Shown here piece after piece: positions 1-7,422 of a DNA stretch of 64,000 nucleotides. Each line of letters opens with the position of its first letter. Position 1 is the stretch's first letter. The DNA is from Bacillota bacterium (GTDB lineage Bacteria > Bacillota > Clostridia > Christensenellales > CAG-138), in contig JAEWUO010000004.1 of assembly GCA_023459335.1 (NCBI GenBank), positions 68,703-132,702 on the forward strand. Direction: 5' to 3'. The translations under genes and the position numbers were made by a program. Below the pieces are notes generated by a model, which was not told where the DNA came from, ran no database searches, and was given only the letters and a program-made list of their open reading frames with translations.

Positions 1-13
1 GAGGGTTCACGCC

Positions 14-643
14 ATGGATCTGGAATTCTTGCAGCGGCTCGCCAAGGCCGTCACCGCGCAGTTCGGCGAGAGCAGCGAAGTCGTCGTACACGACATCTCC
101 GGCGAAGACACCGAACACACGATCGCGGTGATCGAAAACGGCCATGTATCCCACCGTCAGGCGGGCGGAAGCGCCTCCCGCGTGGTGCTCGAAGCGATTC
201 AGCGAAAACGCGACCCCTCGCTGACCGACGAGCTGGGCTACCTCACCAAAACGCGCGACGGGCGCGTGCTCAAATCCAGCACGGTTTATCTGCGCAACGC
301 GGAAAACGTGATCGAAGGCGTGCTCTCGATCAACTACGACATCACCGAGCTTCTGATGGCGGAGCGGGCGATTTCCTCCGTTCTCCATCACAACAGCGAG
401 CCGACGGTTCCGGAGCGCATTCCGCAGAACGTCAACGACCTGCTGGACGACCTGATCGAACAGAGTGTCGCCAACGTCGGCAAACCCGTGGCCATGATGA
501 CGAAAGAGGATAAAATCTCAGCGATCCAGTTCCTCTATCAATCCGGCGCGTTCCTCGTCACCAAGAGCGGTGACAAGGTGTCGAAATACTTCGGCATCAG
601 CAAATATACCCTGTATTCCTACATCGACGCAAAAAAAGATTGA
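14..643 (+). CDS. YheO-type PAS/HTH transcriptional regulator
   Basis: 209 residues, complete: ATG at 14 follows GAGGG at 1-5. The N-terminal two thirds (about 1-120) read as the YheO-like PAS domain, with VVVHD near residue 24 and a run around 'LSINYDIT'. The last ~60 residues form the HTH typical of this family, ending in 'VSKYFGISKYTLYSYID'. YheO-family proteins are DNA-binding regulators often found beside ureido/purine or amino-acid catabolic genes. It lies 57 bp upstream of ygeY on the same strand, so it probably regulates the ygeY-ygeW unit. The ligand is unknown. The family call is confident; the target is inferred from position. Confidence 0.85.
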   Translation: MDLEFLQRLAKAVTAQFGESSEVVVHDISGEDTEHTIAVIENGHVSHRQAGGSASRVVLEAIQRKRDPSLTDELGYLTKTRDGRVLKSSTVYLRNAENVIEGVLSINYDITELLMAERAISSVLHHNSEPTVPERIPQNVNDLLDDLIEQSVANVGKPVAMMTKEDKISAIQFLYQSGAFLVTKSGDKVSKYFGISKYTLYSYIDAKKD

Positions 644-700
644 CCTCGGCCCGCTCCCGGCGGCCGCGGCCGCTGCAGAAGAAAGGAAGAGCAATCTACC

Positions 701-2074
701 ATGGACACCAGCAAAGTAAAGAAAGCCGCGCAGGCTTACGAACAGCAGATGACGAAGTTCCTCCGCGATCTGATCGCAATTCCCAGCGAAAGCTGCGAAG
801 AGGAAGGCGTCATCCGCCGCACCATACAGGAGATGGAAGCGCTTGGCTTCGACAAAGCCGAAATCGATCCGGAAGGCAACGCCCTCGGCTGGATGGGCAA
901 GGGGGAGAAGATCATTGCGTTCGACGGGCATATCGACACCGTCGGCATCGGCAATATCCGCAACTGGGAAAAAGACCCTTACAAAGGTTATGAAACCAAT
1001 GACGTAATCTACGGACGCGGCGGCTCCGATCAGGAGGGCGGCGTGGTTTCCGCCGTCTACGGCGCGAAGATCATGAAAGACCTGGGCCTGATTCCGGACG
1101 GCTACAAAATCCTCGTGACGGCCACCGTGCAGGAAGAGGACTGCGACGGACTCTGCTGGCAGTATATCCACAACGAAGACAGAATCAAGCCGGAGTTCGT
1201 GGTTTCCACCGAACCCACCGACGGCGGCATCTACCGCGGGCACCGCGGACGCATGGAGATCCGCGTGGATGTTGCGGGCGTTTCCTGCCACGGCAGCGCG
1301 CCGGAACGCGGCGACAACGCGATCTACAAGATGGCGGATATCCTCAAGGATGTGGAATCCCTCAACGCCAACGGCTGCGGTTCGTCCGACGAGATCAAGG
1401 GCCTATGCAAGATGCTCGACCCGAAGTTCAACCCCGAACACTATGAAGACGCGCGTTTCCTGGGCCGCGGCACCTGCACGGTTTCCCAGATTTTCTTTAC
1501 CAGCCCCTCGCGCTGCGCGGTTGCGGACAGCTGCTCGATCTCGATCGACCGCCGCATGACCGCCGGCGAAACCTGGGACAGCTGCATCAAGGAAATCGAA
1601 GCCCTTCCCGCCTGCAAAAAACACGGCGCGAAAGTGAGCATGTATCTCTACGACCGTCCGGCATGGACGGGACTCGTGTATGAAACCGAGTGTTATTTCC
1701 CGACGTGGATCAATAAAGAATCCGCCGGGCACGTGCAGGCCGTTGCGGACGCGCACAAGGCGCTTTACGGCGACAAGCGCATCGGCGCGGAAGGTTCCAT
1801 GCACCTTCGTAACCGTCCGCTGATCGACAAATGGACCTTCTCCACCAACGGCGTCGCGATTCAGGGCCGCTACGGCATCCCCTGCGTCGGCTTCGGCCCG
1901 GGCGCGGAGAGCCAGGCGCACGCGCCGAACGAGATCACCTGGAAGCAGGACCTTGTCACCTGCGCGGCGGTCTACGCGCTGATCCCCTCCATGTATCAGG
2001 GGCAGGGGGAAGGCGACGCGTGCCAGTTCCGCGCCGGAGGCACGGATACAAAATCGGACAAGTCCGCCTGCTGA
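701..2074 (+). CDS. ygeY: YgeY family M20 metallohydrolase
   Basis: 457 residues. A zinc-dependent M20 (ArgE/DapE-like) hydrolase of the YgeY type. The first metal-ligand motif is FDGHIDTVG (His77, Asp79) and the second, RGGSDQEGG, supplies Asp110. 'TVQEEDCDG' supplies the catalytic/ligand acidic pair, and further ligands lie in 'STEPTDGG' and near the C-terminal His of 'SQAHAPNE'. YgeY is one of the selenium-linked genes of anaerobic uric acid/purine breakdown in gut bacteria, acting with YgeW, YgeX and others. It is followed by ygeW after an intercistronic hairpin. ygeX, ssnA and the selenium-dependent xanthine dehydrogenase genes are not seen in the window. The C-terminal tail is Asp/Lys/Cys-rich and probably not catalytic. 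Confidence 0.9.
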   Translation: MDTSKVKKAAQAYEQQMTKFLRDLIAIPSESCEEEGVIRRTIQEMEALGFDKAEIDPEGNALGWMGKGEKIIAFDGHIDTVGIGNIRNWEKDPYKGYETNDVIYGRGGSDQEGGVVSAVYGAKIMKDLGLIPDGYKILVTATVQEEDCDGLCWQYIHNEDRIKPEFVVSTEPTDGGIYRGHRGRMEIRVDVAGVSCHGSAPERGDNAIYKMADILKDVESLNANGCGSSDEIKGLCKMLDPKFNPEHYEDARFLGRGTCTVSQIFFTSPSRCAVADSCSISIDRRMTAGETWDSCIKEIEALPACKKHGAKVSMYLYDRPAWTGLVYETECYFPTWINKESAGHVQAVADAHKALYGDKRIGAEGSMHLRNRPLIDKWTFSTNGVAIQGRYGIPCVGFGPGAESQAHAPNEITWKQDLVTCAAVYALIPSMYQGQGEGDACQFRAGGTDTKSDKSAC

Positions 2075-2087
2075 AGGCAGGCTGCAC

Positions 2088-2128
2088 GCAGAGCGGGCGG
2101 CGCCCGCTCTGCGCTTATTTTCTCTTTT
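2088..2128 (+). terminator. Intercistronic hairpin between ygeY and ygeW
   Basis: A perfect 11-bp stem, GCAGAGCGGGC / GCCCGCTCTGC (2088-2098 and 2102-2112) with a 3-nt loop, is followed by an interrupted T-rich run to about 2128. It could be a weak terminator setting the ygeY:ygeW ratio, or an mRNA-stabilising 3' end for the ygeY segment. The interrupted T tract argues for partial rather than full termination. Confidence 0.6.
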
Positions 2129-2159
2129 TCACCAAAACAAGAGTACAGGAGTGAGTTTT

Positions 2160-3365
2160 ATGGGTAAGCAGGAAGGCATCAAATCGTTTACAAAGACGCT
2201 GGAAGGTCTGAATTTTGCAAACATGTACGAAGGCGATTTTTTCCTCACGTGGGAAAAATCGCGCGACGAGCTCGACGCGGTGTTCACCGTCGCCAACGCG
2301 CTCAGAAATCTCAGGGAGCGCAACATTTCGGCCAAAATTTTCGACTCCGGCCTCGGCATCTCTCTCTTTAGAGACAACAGCACACGCACGCGTTTCTCGT
2401 TCGCGTCCGCCTGCAACCTGCTGGGGTTGGAAGTGCAGGATCTCGACGAAGGAAAGAGCCAGATCGCACACGGCGAAACCGTCCGCGAAACCGCGAATAT
2501 GATCAGCTTCATGGCGGACGCGATCGGCATCCGCGACGATATGTACATCGGCAAGGGAAACGCCTATATGCACGAAGTCGTCAACGCGGTCAAGCAGGGG
2601 CACATCGACGGCGTGCTTGAGCAGAAACCGACGCTGGTCAACCTCCAGTGCGACATCGACCACCCGACGCAGTGCATGGCCGACATGGCGCATTGCATCC
2701 GCGAATTCGGCGGCGTGGAAAACCTCAAGGGCAAGAAGATCGCCATGACCTGGGCGTACAGCCCCAGCTACGGCAAGCCGCTTTCCGTCCCGCAGGGCGT
2801 GATCGGCCTCTTCACGCGCTTCGGCATGGACGTCACGCTCGCGCATCCGGAAGGATACGAAGTCATGGACGACGTGCTGTCCGTCGCCAAACGCCAGAGC
2901 GCGGAGAGCGGCGGCAAATTCACCGTGACGCACAGCATGGCGGACGCGTTCAAGGATGCGGACATCGTGTACCCCAAGAGCTGGGCGCCGTTTCGCGCCA
3001 TGGAAGAGCGCACGACGCTCTACGGCAACGGCGATCTGGACGGCATCAAGGCGCTGGAGAAAAAGCTGCTCAAACAGAACGCCGAGCATAAGGATTGGGA
3101 ATGCACGGAAGAGCTGATGGCGAAGACCAAAAACGGCAAGGCGCTTTATCTGCACTGCCTGCCCGCCGACATCACGGATATCAGCTGCGACGCGGGCGAA
3201 GTCGCCGCCAGCGTGTTCGACCGCTACCGCGACCCGCTTTACAAGCAGGCGTCCTTTAAGCCGTATATCATCGCCGCGATGATCTTCCTCGCGAAGGTCA
3301 AGGACCCGACGGAGATGCTTAAGCAGCTGGAGAAACGCGGCAAGCTCCGCCACCACGGCATCTAA
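2160..3365 (+). CDS. ygeW: Knotted carbamoyltransferase YgeW
   Basis: About 401 residues. I chose ATG 2160 because AGGAG at 2147-2151 overlaps the alternative GTG at 2151 and leaves an 8-nt spacer to 2160. It has the aspartate/ornithine carbamoyltransferase signatures: STRTR in 'DNSTRTRFSFA' (carbamoyl-phosphate site), 'HPTQCMADMA', and HCLPAD near the C-terminus. Length and the extended acidic insertions fit the trefoil-knotted YgeW group rather than OTCase or ATCase. With ygeY it belongs to anaerobic ureido-compound catabolism, in which carbamoyl-phosphate can be passed to carbamate kinase to make ATP. A carbamate kinase gene does lie at 15.4 kb, but not in this operon. The precise substrate is not known from sequence. 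Confidence 0.92.
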   Translation: MGKQEGIKSFTKTLEGLNFANMYEGDFFLTWEKSRDELDAVFTVANALRNLRERNISAKIFDSGLGISLFRDNSTRTRFSFASACNLLGLEVQDLDEGKSQIAHGETVRETANMISFMADAIGIRDDMYIGKGNAYMHEVVNAVKQGHIDGVLEQKPTLVNLQCDIDHPTQCMADMAHCIREFGGVENLKGKKIAMTWAYSPSYGKPLSVPQGVIGLFTRFGMDVTLAHPEGYEVMDDVLSVAKRQSAESGGKFTVTHSMADAFKDADIVYPKSWAPFRAMEERTTLYGNGDLDGIKALEKKLLKQNAEHKDWECTEELMAKTKNGKALYLHCLPADITDISCDAGEVAASVFDRYRDPLYKQASFKPYIIAAMIFLAKVKDPTEMLKQLEKRGKLRHHGI

Positions 3366-3385
3366 TTCTAGTAACGAAACAAACG

Positions 3386-3413
3386 GGCGCGCCGGAAACG
3401 GCGCGCCTGCGTT
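3386..3413 (+). terminator. Terminator after ygeW
   Basis: A nine-bp GC stem (GGCGCGCCG at 3386-3394, CGGCGCGCC at 3399-3407) with a GAAA tetraloop, then TGCGTTTT. It sits 20 bp beyond the ygeW stop. Confidence 0.8.
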
Positions 3414-3432
3414 TTGCCAGCTTTATACCGAT

Positions 3433-3462
3433 TTGCCTTTTTCCACCGTTTTATCGTAAAAT
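3433..3462 (+). promoter_or_regulatory. Promoter of plsY-like gene
   Basis: TTGCCT (3433-3438), 18-bp spacer, TAAAAT (3457-3462). The -10 runs directly into a DnaA-box-like TGTGGAGAA (3462-3470). The 39-bp segment from 3432 aligns without gaps to the cobO promoter at 4240. Confidence 0.6.
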
Positions 3463-3555
3463 GTGGAGAACCGAACGTATTGATTCTAAAAAATCGGATG
3501 ATTCGCGAGGTCGGCGAATATTTGGCAGAGATTCACAAACGGAGGATGCTTGTCT

Positions 3556-4173
3556 ATGTATGAAGTTCCTGCTTCTATACTGCTTGGATATCTGCTTGGA
3601 TGCATCAACCCCGCTTGGATCATTTCCCGGCTCAAGAAGAAAGAACTGCGTCGCGAAGGCACAAAAAACCTCGGCGCAACCAATGTCTTTTTAACAATCG
3701 GAAAGTCCGTCGGCGTTCTTGTTATGCTTCTGGATATCGGAAAAGCGTTTGCCGCGGTCACGATTGCAAAAGCGCTTTTCCCGCAGCTTGCGGTTGCGGG
3801 CGTCATAGCCGGCGGCGCGGCGATGCTGGGACATATGTTCCCGTTTTCGCTCGGTTTCAAGGGCGGAAAAGGATCGTCCTGTCTTGCCGGAGTGGTCATC
3901 GCGTTGGACGTCAGGATATTTCTGATTCTGCTGCTGCTTGGCATCGCTCTTTCATTCATAGTGAATTATCCCTGGGCGCTGCCCGTTTCGGCCGCGGGAT
4001 TGTTTCCCATTGCTTATGGAGTCAGTACGCAAAGCAATCTGAGCATCGCGATTCTATTTTTTCCGTGCATGTGTCTGATCATAAAGCATATGGAAAACTT
4101 TCGTCAGGTCCGCAACGGCACGGAGCCGACGGTAAGCGGTTATCTGAAGCGGTCGCATCATGAAAAACCTTGA
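3556..4173 (+). CDS. plsY: PlsY-like glycerol-3-phosphate acyltransferase
   Basis: About 205 residues and very hydrophobic, with roughly five to six membrane segments. It carries PlsY-family motifs: 'GTKNLGATN' near residue 38 (glycerol-3-phosphate-binding Asn/Gly motif), 'HMFPFSLGFKGGKG' near residue 95 (acyl-phosphate-site FKGGKG), and a C-terminal 'HMENFRQVRNGTEP' matching the third motif. PlsY transfers the acyl group from acyl-phosphate to sn-glycerol-3-phosphate in the inner membrane, the first step of phospholipid synthesis. ATG 3556 is 10 nt from GGAGG (3541-3545); a TTG at 3550 is the alternative. It is monocistronic between its own promoter and terminator. Bacillota often carry more than one PlsY paralogue, so whether this is the housekeeping copy is unclear. 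Confidence 0.85.
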   Translation: MYEVPASILLGYLLGCINPAWIISRLKKKELRREGTKNLGATNVFLTIGKSVGVLVMLLDIGKAFAAVTIAKALFPQLAVAGVIAGGAAMLGHMFPFSLGFKGGKGSSCLAGVVIALDVRIFLILLLLGIALSFIVNYPWALPVSAAGLFPIAYGVSTQSNLSIAILFFPCMCLIIKHMENFRQVRNGTEPTVSGYLKRSHHEKP

Positions 4174-4211
4174 GACAACCGATCAATCTGCGATTTCACG
4201 AGCAGCCAAAG

Positions 4212-4250
4212 AAGGCAAACGCGCATCCATCTCCGCACGTTTGCCTTTAT
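4212..4250 (+). terminator. Terminator after plsY-like gene
   Basis: AAGGCAAACG (4212-4221) pairs with CGTTTGCCTT (4238-4247) around a 16-nt loop, followed by TAT. The 3' arm overlaps the -35 region of the next promoter, so terminator and promoter share bases. Confidence 0.55.
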
Positions 4251-4278
4251 CCGCATTCTTAGCGTACAATGTGGATAA
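4241..4278 (+). promoter_or_regulatory. cobO promoter with a consensus DnaA box
   Basis: TTGCCT (4241-4246), 18-bp spacer, TACAAT (4265-4270). A perfect DnaA box, TGTGGATAA (reverse of TTATCCACA), sits at 4270-4278, on the expected transcription start. Binding of DnaA there would compete with RNA polymerase. The effect is inferred. Confidence 0.6.
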
Positions 4279-4306
4279 ATAAGTGCATTCGTTCGGAGGC
4301 ATCGCC

Positions 4307-4816
4307 ATGATTCACGTCTATTGCGGGGACGGCAAGGGCAAGACCACAGCGGCGCTGGGGCTGATCCTGAGGCATGTCGGTAGCGGCGGCAAGGCTGTGC
4401 TCGCACAGTTTCTCAAGAGCCTGCCAACGGGCGAGCTGGCCGCGCTGGAGCGGCTCGGCGTGCCCGTCTACCGCAACGAGCTGCCGCACGAGTTCTTCCC
4501 CAATATGAGCGAAGAGACAAAAGCGCAGGTGCGCGAAACGCACGGCCGCACGCTGGCGGAAGTGACGCGCCTCGCGCGAGCAAACGAATGTTCTCTCTTG
4601 GTGCTGGACGAGCTCAGCGCCGCGCTCGCGCTGGGGCTGATCGACCGCGAAAAGGTGTTCGCCCTGCTGGACGATCACGGTGACGCGGAGCTTGTCGTCA
4701 CAGGGCGCGACCCCGATCCCGAACTGCTCGCGCGTGCGGATTACGTCACCGAGATGAAGCTCGTCAAGCACCCGTATGAAAAGGGCGTGAAGGCGAGAAA
4801 GGGAATTGAGTTCTAG
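4307..4816 (+). CDS. cobO: Cob(I)alamin adenosyltransferase, CobO/BtuR family
   Basis: 169 residues from ATG 4307, seven nt after GGAGG (4295-4299); an in-frame GTG at 4283 lacks this spacing. The P-loop 'GDGKGKTTAALG' starts near residue 6, 'LLVLDELSAALALG' is the Walker B-like segment, and the C-terminal 'EMKLVKHPYEKGVKARKGIEF' is the typical CobO ending. The enzyme adenosylates reduced corrinoid with ATP to give adenosylcobalamin or its cobinamide form. It stands alone, not in a cobalamin operon, which suggests salvage. Slightly short for the family, but all motifs are present. Confidence 0.9.
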   Translation: MIHVYCGDGKGKTTAALGLILRHVGSGGKAVLAQFLKSLPTGELAALERLGVPVYRNELPHEFFPNMSEETKAQVRETHGRTLAEVTRLARANECSLLVLDELSAALALGLIDREKVFALLDDHGDAELVVTGRDPDPELLARADYVTEMKLVKHPYEKGVKARKGIEF

Positions 4817-4819
4817 AAT

Positions 4820-4835
4820 TGTTTCACGGGAAACA
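4820..4835. promoter_or_regulatory. Degenerate parS site
   Basis: TGTTTCACGGGAAACA differs from the perfect parS site at 11649 only at one central base (T to G), and both 6-nt arms are intact. It lies between the cobO stop and its terminator. ParB binding is plausible because single-mismatch parS sites are used in B. subtilis. Confidence 0.55.
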
Positions 4836-4860
4836 AAAAGGGAATCCAGATTCCCTTTTT
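4835..4860. terminator. Bidirectional terminator between cobO and the 134-aa gene
   Basis: AAAAAGGGAATC / GATTCCCTTTTT is a perfect 12-bp stem with a 2-nt centre and T-runs on both strands. It serves cobO (+) and the converging gene at 4888 (-). Confidence 0.85.
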
Positions 4861-4887
4861 ATTACAGAAATGTATAGTTTGGAGGGA

Positions 4888-5292
4888 CTATTCCTCATGT
4901 TTTTTTGCCAAAATATAATTAAAGAAGTTGCATTCAGTATGTATCTTCTCTTTCTTTAATAGGATCCATCCCTTATTTAATAGTTTTTCCATTTCTCTTA
5001 TATCCGTTGTTTTTCTTATCTGTTCTACTTGAAATTTAATTGGTTGTATATCGGTGAAGTTCATTGGTAATGCAAGTCTTTGAGTAATGTCTTTCCAGGG
5101 CATATCATAAATTCTATTACTTCCTTTTTCCTTTAAGCGAAAGGCGAATTGAATTGGATTTGGACTCCCATTTGATGAGAAGGTAACAACACCAGATTCA
5201 ATTATTATCCACCCTTCGCTAAGACGCCTATTAATATCATCATCAGCGCTTAATATCATTGTACCATCTTCACATTTTATATAGACTTCCAT
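4888..5292 (-). CDS. Hypothetical protein, AT-rich
   Basis: 134 residues, start ATG at 5292 preceded by GGAAGGAG on the minus strand. I do not recognise a family. It is soluble, with no signal peptide or membrane segment, mixed charge and alternating beta-type hydrophobics ('GWIIIESGVVTF', 'KGWILLKKEKIHTECNFF'). The two halves each contain an 'L..GWI(L/I)' segment, 'RRLSEGWIIIESG' and 'KLLNKGWILLKKE', which suggests an internal repeat of one small fold. Base composition is clearly lower in GC than the neighbours, and it is flanked by intergenic AT-rich DNA. It is probably a recent acquisition. Confidence 0.7.
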   Translation of the reverse strand: MEVYIKCEDGTMILSADDDINRRLSEGWIIIESGVVTFSSNGSPNPIQFAFRLKEKGSNRIYDMPWKDITQRLALPMNFTDIQPIKFQVEQIRKTTDIREMEKLLNKGWILLKKEKIHTECNFFNYILAKKHEE

Positions 5293-5446
5293 ACAATTCT
5301 CCTTCCTTCTGTTCTATTATACCACAAAAAACAGAAAATCAGAGCGATTTACAATTTGTTGCTGTTCTCGAAAGTTAAAACCGCATTTTTTCGTTTTCTT
5401 AGTAACTCTTATTTGCTATTCTTTTTTATTGTGAGGAATTTTTCAG

Positions 5447-5938
5447 CTATACCTCCAGCCAGTAATTCACGATATCCTGATACACCCCAAACTTGACCCC
5501 GACTTCCGGTATCGTCCCGCAGTAGACAAACCCGAATTTCTTATGCAGGAGGATGCTTGGCTCGTTCGTCGCGGAGATGACGGAGATCACTGCGTGCGTC
5601 CGCTCGTCGGCGCGCGCTTCGTCCAGAATGAACGCCATCATCTCGCTGGCAAGCCCGCGCTTGCGGTACTCCGGCGAAACATAGATGGAAAGTTCCACGG
5701 TCGAGCGGAACGCCTCCTTCTCGCGGTAGGAGGAGAGCGAAACATAGCCCGCCACGCGGCCTTCGTTTTCCGCGACATACAGCGGATGGTTTTCCACGTT
5801 GTGGTGATCGAACCAGACCTGCCACTCGTCCAGCGTGCGCGGGGTGAGGTCGAGATTCGCCACACTGCTGACGACCTCGCGGTTATAGATCGCGAGCAGT
5901 TCCGGCAAATCCTTTTGTTCCGCTTTTCGAATCAGCAT
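5447..5938 (-). CDS. GNAT N-acetyltransferase, PAT/MnaT-like
   Basis: 163 residues. The GNAT fold is seen in the acetyl-CoA loop 'SPEYRKRGLASEMMAFILDEA' (R/Q-x-x-G-x-A type, about residues 88-108), 'VAGYVSLSSYREKEAF' before it and 'NEPSILLHKKFGFVYCGTIPEVGVKFG' after it. The latter pattern is typical of phosphinothricin/methionine-sulfone-type acetyltransferases. These acetylate the amino group of amino-acid analogues such as methionine sulfone or phosphinothricin. The natural substrate here cannot be told. Monocistronic, oriented toward the AT-rich gene. Confidence 0.88.
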   Translation of the reverse strand: MLIRKAEQKDLPELLAIYNREVVSSVANLDLTPRTLDEWQVWFDHHNVENHPLYVAENEGRVAGYVSLSSYREKEAFRSTVELSIYVSPEYRKRGLASEMMAFILDEARADERTHAVISVISATNEPSILLHKKFGFVYCGTIPEVGVKFGVYQDIVNYWLEV

Positions 5939-5997
5939 GTATATCTTCTCTTTTCATTTATGTTTTTCTAATTATATTTGAATTTGCGGCTTTTGCA

Positions 5998-6025
5998 ATA
6001 AAAAAGCTTCTCTTTTTAAGAAGCA
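5998..6025 (-). terminator. Terminator of the signal-peptidase operon
   Basis: On the minus strand GCTTCT pairs with AGAAGC (6006-6024) around a 7-nt loop and is followed by a T-run (A-run at 6000-6005 of the plus strand). It closes the leftward operon, 30-40 bp beyond the 3'-end repeat at 6041-6073. Confidence 0.7.
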
Positions 6026-6040
6026 ATCAAGGAATCATCT

Positions 6041-6073
6041 AAGTTCTTTTGCAACCTTTTCTTTCAAGAAAAG
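6041..6073 (-). repeat. 3'-end palindromic repeat, copy 1
   Basis: On the minus strand: an 18-nt palindrome CTTTTCTTGAAAGAAAAG (6056-6073), two bases, then GCAAAAGAACTT (6041-6052). The TGA of the distal lepB lies inside the palindrome. Other copies are at 13452-13484, 13536-13566, 13606-13640 and 15290-15322, always just after a stop codon and before a terminator. Confidence 0.75.
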
Positions 6074-6618
6074 TAGGTGATCCGGCTGAAAGGAGATACC
6101 CGCAGCCGCAGCACGCCTTCGATGCGGTCGAAGGGAATGCAGCCCACCGAATCCACGCGGCTGTCGTACATTTCCTCGCGGTTGTCGCCGAGCAGGAAGA
6201 CGCATCCCGCGGGCACCTCGACGGGCGCCATGTCTCCGACGTAGTTCACGCCGTAACTGCTCTCGTCGAGCGGGATGCTGTTGATGAACACATGCCCCGC
6301 GACCAGCTCGACCTTCTCACCCGGCATACCGACGATGCGCTTGAGGAACAACCCGTCCTGCGTCTGAAACAGCACGATATCCCCGCGCTCCGGCATCCGT
6401 AAAAATTTCCCGATGCGGTCGCAGAGCACCGCCTCGCCGGTCTGCAGCGCGGGCGCCATGCTCGCGTCCTCGATCCGGACCGGAAACAGCCAGACAAAAA
6501 AAACAAGGCAAAGGACGGCCGCCGTGACAAGCAGGGAAAACAGCCATCCGATCCGCCTTGCATTTCGATAGGCGCGCACGCGGCCTTCGCTGCGGCGGCG
6601 CCTGCGCATCTCGCTCAA
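6064..6618 (-). CDS. lepB: Signal peptidase I (second, distal copy)
   Basis: 184 residues: a basic N-terminus (MSEMRRRRRSEGR), one membrane anchor (about 25-47), then the S26 catalytic domain. The nucleophile Ser is in 'EDASMAPAL' and the general base Lys in 'LKRIVGMPGE'; 'LLGDNREEMYDSR' is the conserved GDNR/SDSR box. It cleaves signal peptides from exported preproteins on the outer face of the membrane. It overlaps the upstream lepB by 4 nt (ATGA), so the two are translationally coupled. The two copies are clearly diverged outside the motifs, suggesting different substrate ranges or regulation rather than a recent duplication. Confidence 0.93.
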   Translation of the reverse strand: MSEMRRRRRSEGRVRAYRNARRIGWLFSLLVTAAVLCLVFFVWLFPVRIEDASMAPALQTGEAVLCDRIGKFLRMPERGDIVLFQTQDGLFLKRIVGMPGEKVELVAGHVFINSIPLDESSYGVNYVGDMAPVEVPAGCVFLLGDNREEMYDSRVDSVGCIPFDRIEGVLRLRVSPFSRITYFS

Positions 6619-7226
6619 GAGTAGGTCACCCGGGAAAAGGTCTCAATTTCGTTGAACGGATAGACGACGGCGATCACGCGGCCAACCACCTTGGCATACG
6701 GAATGCAGCCGACGGAAGGGTTCCGGCTGTCCTTGCTGCCGTTTCGGTTGTCGCCGACAACGAACACCTGCCGGGCGCCGACGGTCACCGGTGAAATATC
6801 GCCGATGATTTCGCCGTTCCAGTAAGCGCTTTCGTCGAGCTTTTTACTATCGATATAGATCGCGCCTTCCTTAACCTCCACGGTCTCGCCGGGCAGGCCG
6901 ATCACACGCTTAACGCAGCTCTCCGTATACCCCGGATAAAAGCAAATCACGAGATCGCCGCGCTGCGGGTCGTTGAACCAGTAGCTCACCTTTTCGACGA
7001 ACATGTCTTCGTTGTTCACGAGCGTGGGAATCATCGAATCCCCGTCCACACGGATGGGTTCGGCGATGAACGAACGGATGGTCAGCGCGGCGAGCACGAC
7101 AAACAGAATGTAGAGCAAAAACTCCATATTACGAAAGGAGCGCGCGCCCCGCATGTTCTCATATTGTTCCTCGGCGCGGTCGCGCAGATATCGAATCTGG
7201 CTTGGCGTAAACGATCTACGCTTCAC
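6615..7226 (-). CDS. lepB: Signal peptidase I (first, proximal copy)
   Basis: 203 residues, with an N-terminal cytosolic stretch, a membrane anchor near residues 35-52, and S26 boxes: 'VDGDSMIPTL' (Ser), 'VKRVIGLPGE' (Lys), 'VVGDNRNGSKDSR'. Same reaction as its neighbour. The start overlaps the 3' end of the DUF951 gene by 11 nt. All residues needed for activity are present, so both copies should be functional. Placement in an operon that starts with an alpha/beta hydrolase is not a usual lepB context (rplS or comEC neighbours are more common). Confidence 0.93.
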   Translation of the reverse strand: MKRRSFTPSQIRYLRDRAEEQYENMRGARSFRNMEFLLYILFVVLAALTIRSFIAEPIRVDGDSMIPTLVNNEDMFVEKVSYWFNDPQRGDLVICFYPGYTESCVKRVIGLPGETVEVKEGAIYIDSKKLDESAYWNGEIIGDISPVTVGARQVFVVGDNRNGSKDSRNPSVGCIPYAKVVGRVIAVVYPFNEIETFSRVTYS

Positions 7227-7422
7227 TCTGTTGTTCCCGTCTGGTCAGAATTTTCTTTCCCATCCGCACGAAGTCCGCGCGGTCGAGCATCACGATACGT
7301 CCGCAGCGGTTGCACTTGATCTTCACGTCCGCGCCCACGCGGATGATCGTCCATTCGTTGGCGCCGCATGCGTGCGGTTTTTTCATGAGCACCACGTCGC
7401 CCAGATCGAATTCCGCGATCAT
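7216..7422 (-). CDS. DUF951 family small zinc-ribbon-like protein
   Basis: 68 residues, matching DUF951: 'LGDVVLMKKPHACGANEWTIIRVGADVKIKCNRCGRIVML'. The Cys residues of 'HACG' and 'CNRCG' form a likely metal site. The family is widespread in Bacillota, often near the origin of replication, and its function is not established. It overlaps the alpha/beta hydrolase by 4 nt and the proximal lepB by 11 nt, so it is in the middle of a coupled operon. Confidence 0.9.
   Translation of the reverse strand: MIAEFDLGDVVLMKKPHACGANEWTIIRVGADVKIKCNRCGRIVMLDRADFVRMGKKILTRREQQSEA

Noticed and set aside
2115..3356. Long minus-strand ORF opposite ygeW
   Set aside because: It lies entirely antisense to a gene with clear motifs. 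In GC-rich DNA, codon bias keeps antisense frames open; its composition (Arg/His/Val-rich) is typical of shadows. Same for long ORFs opposite leuS, the pyrophosphatase, the sortase, mtaB and others.
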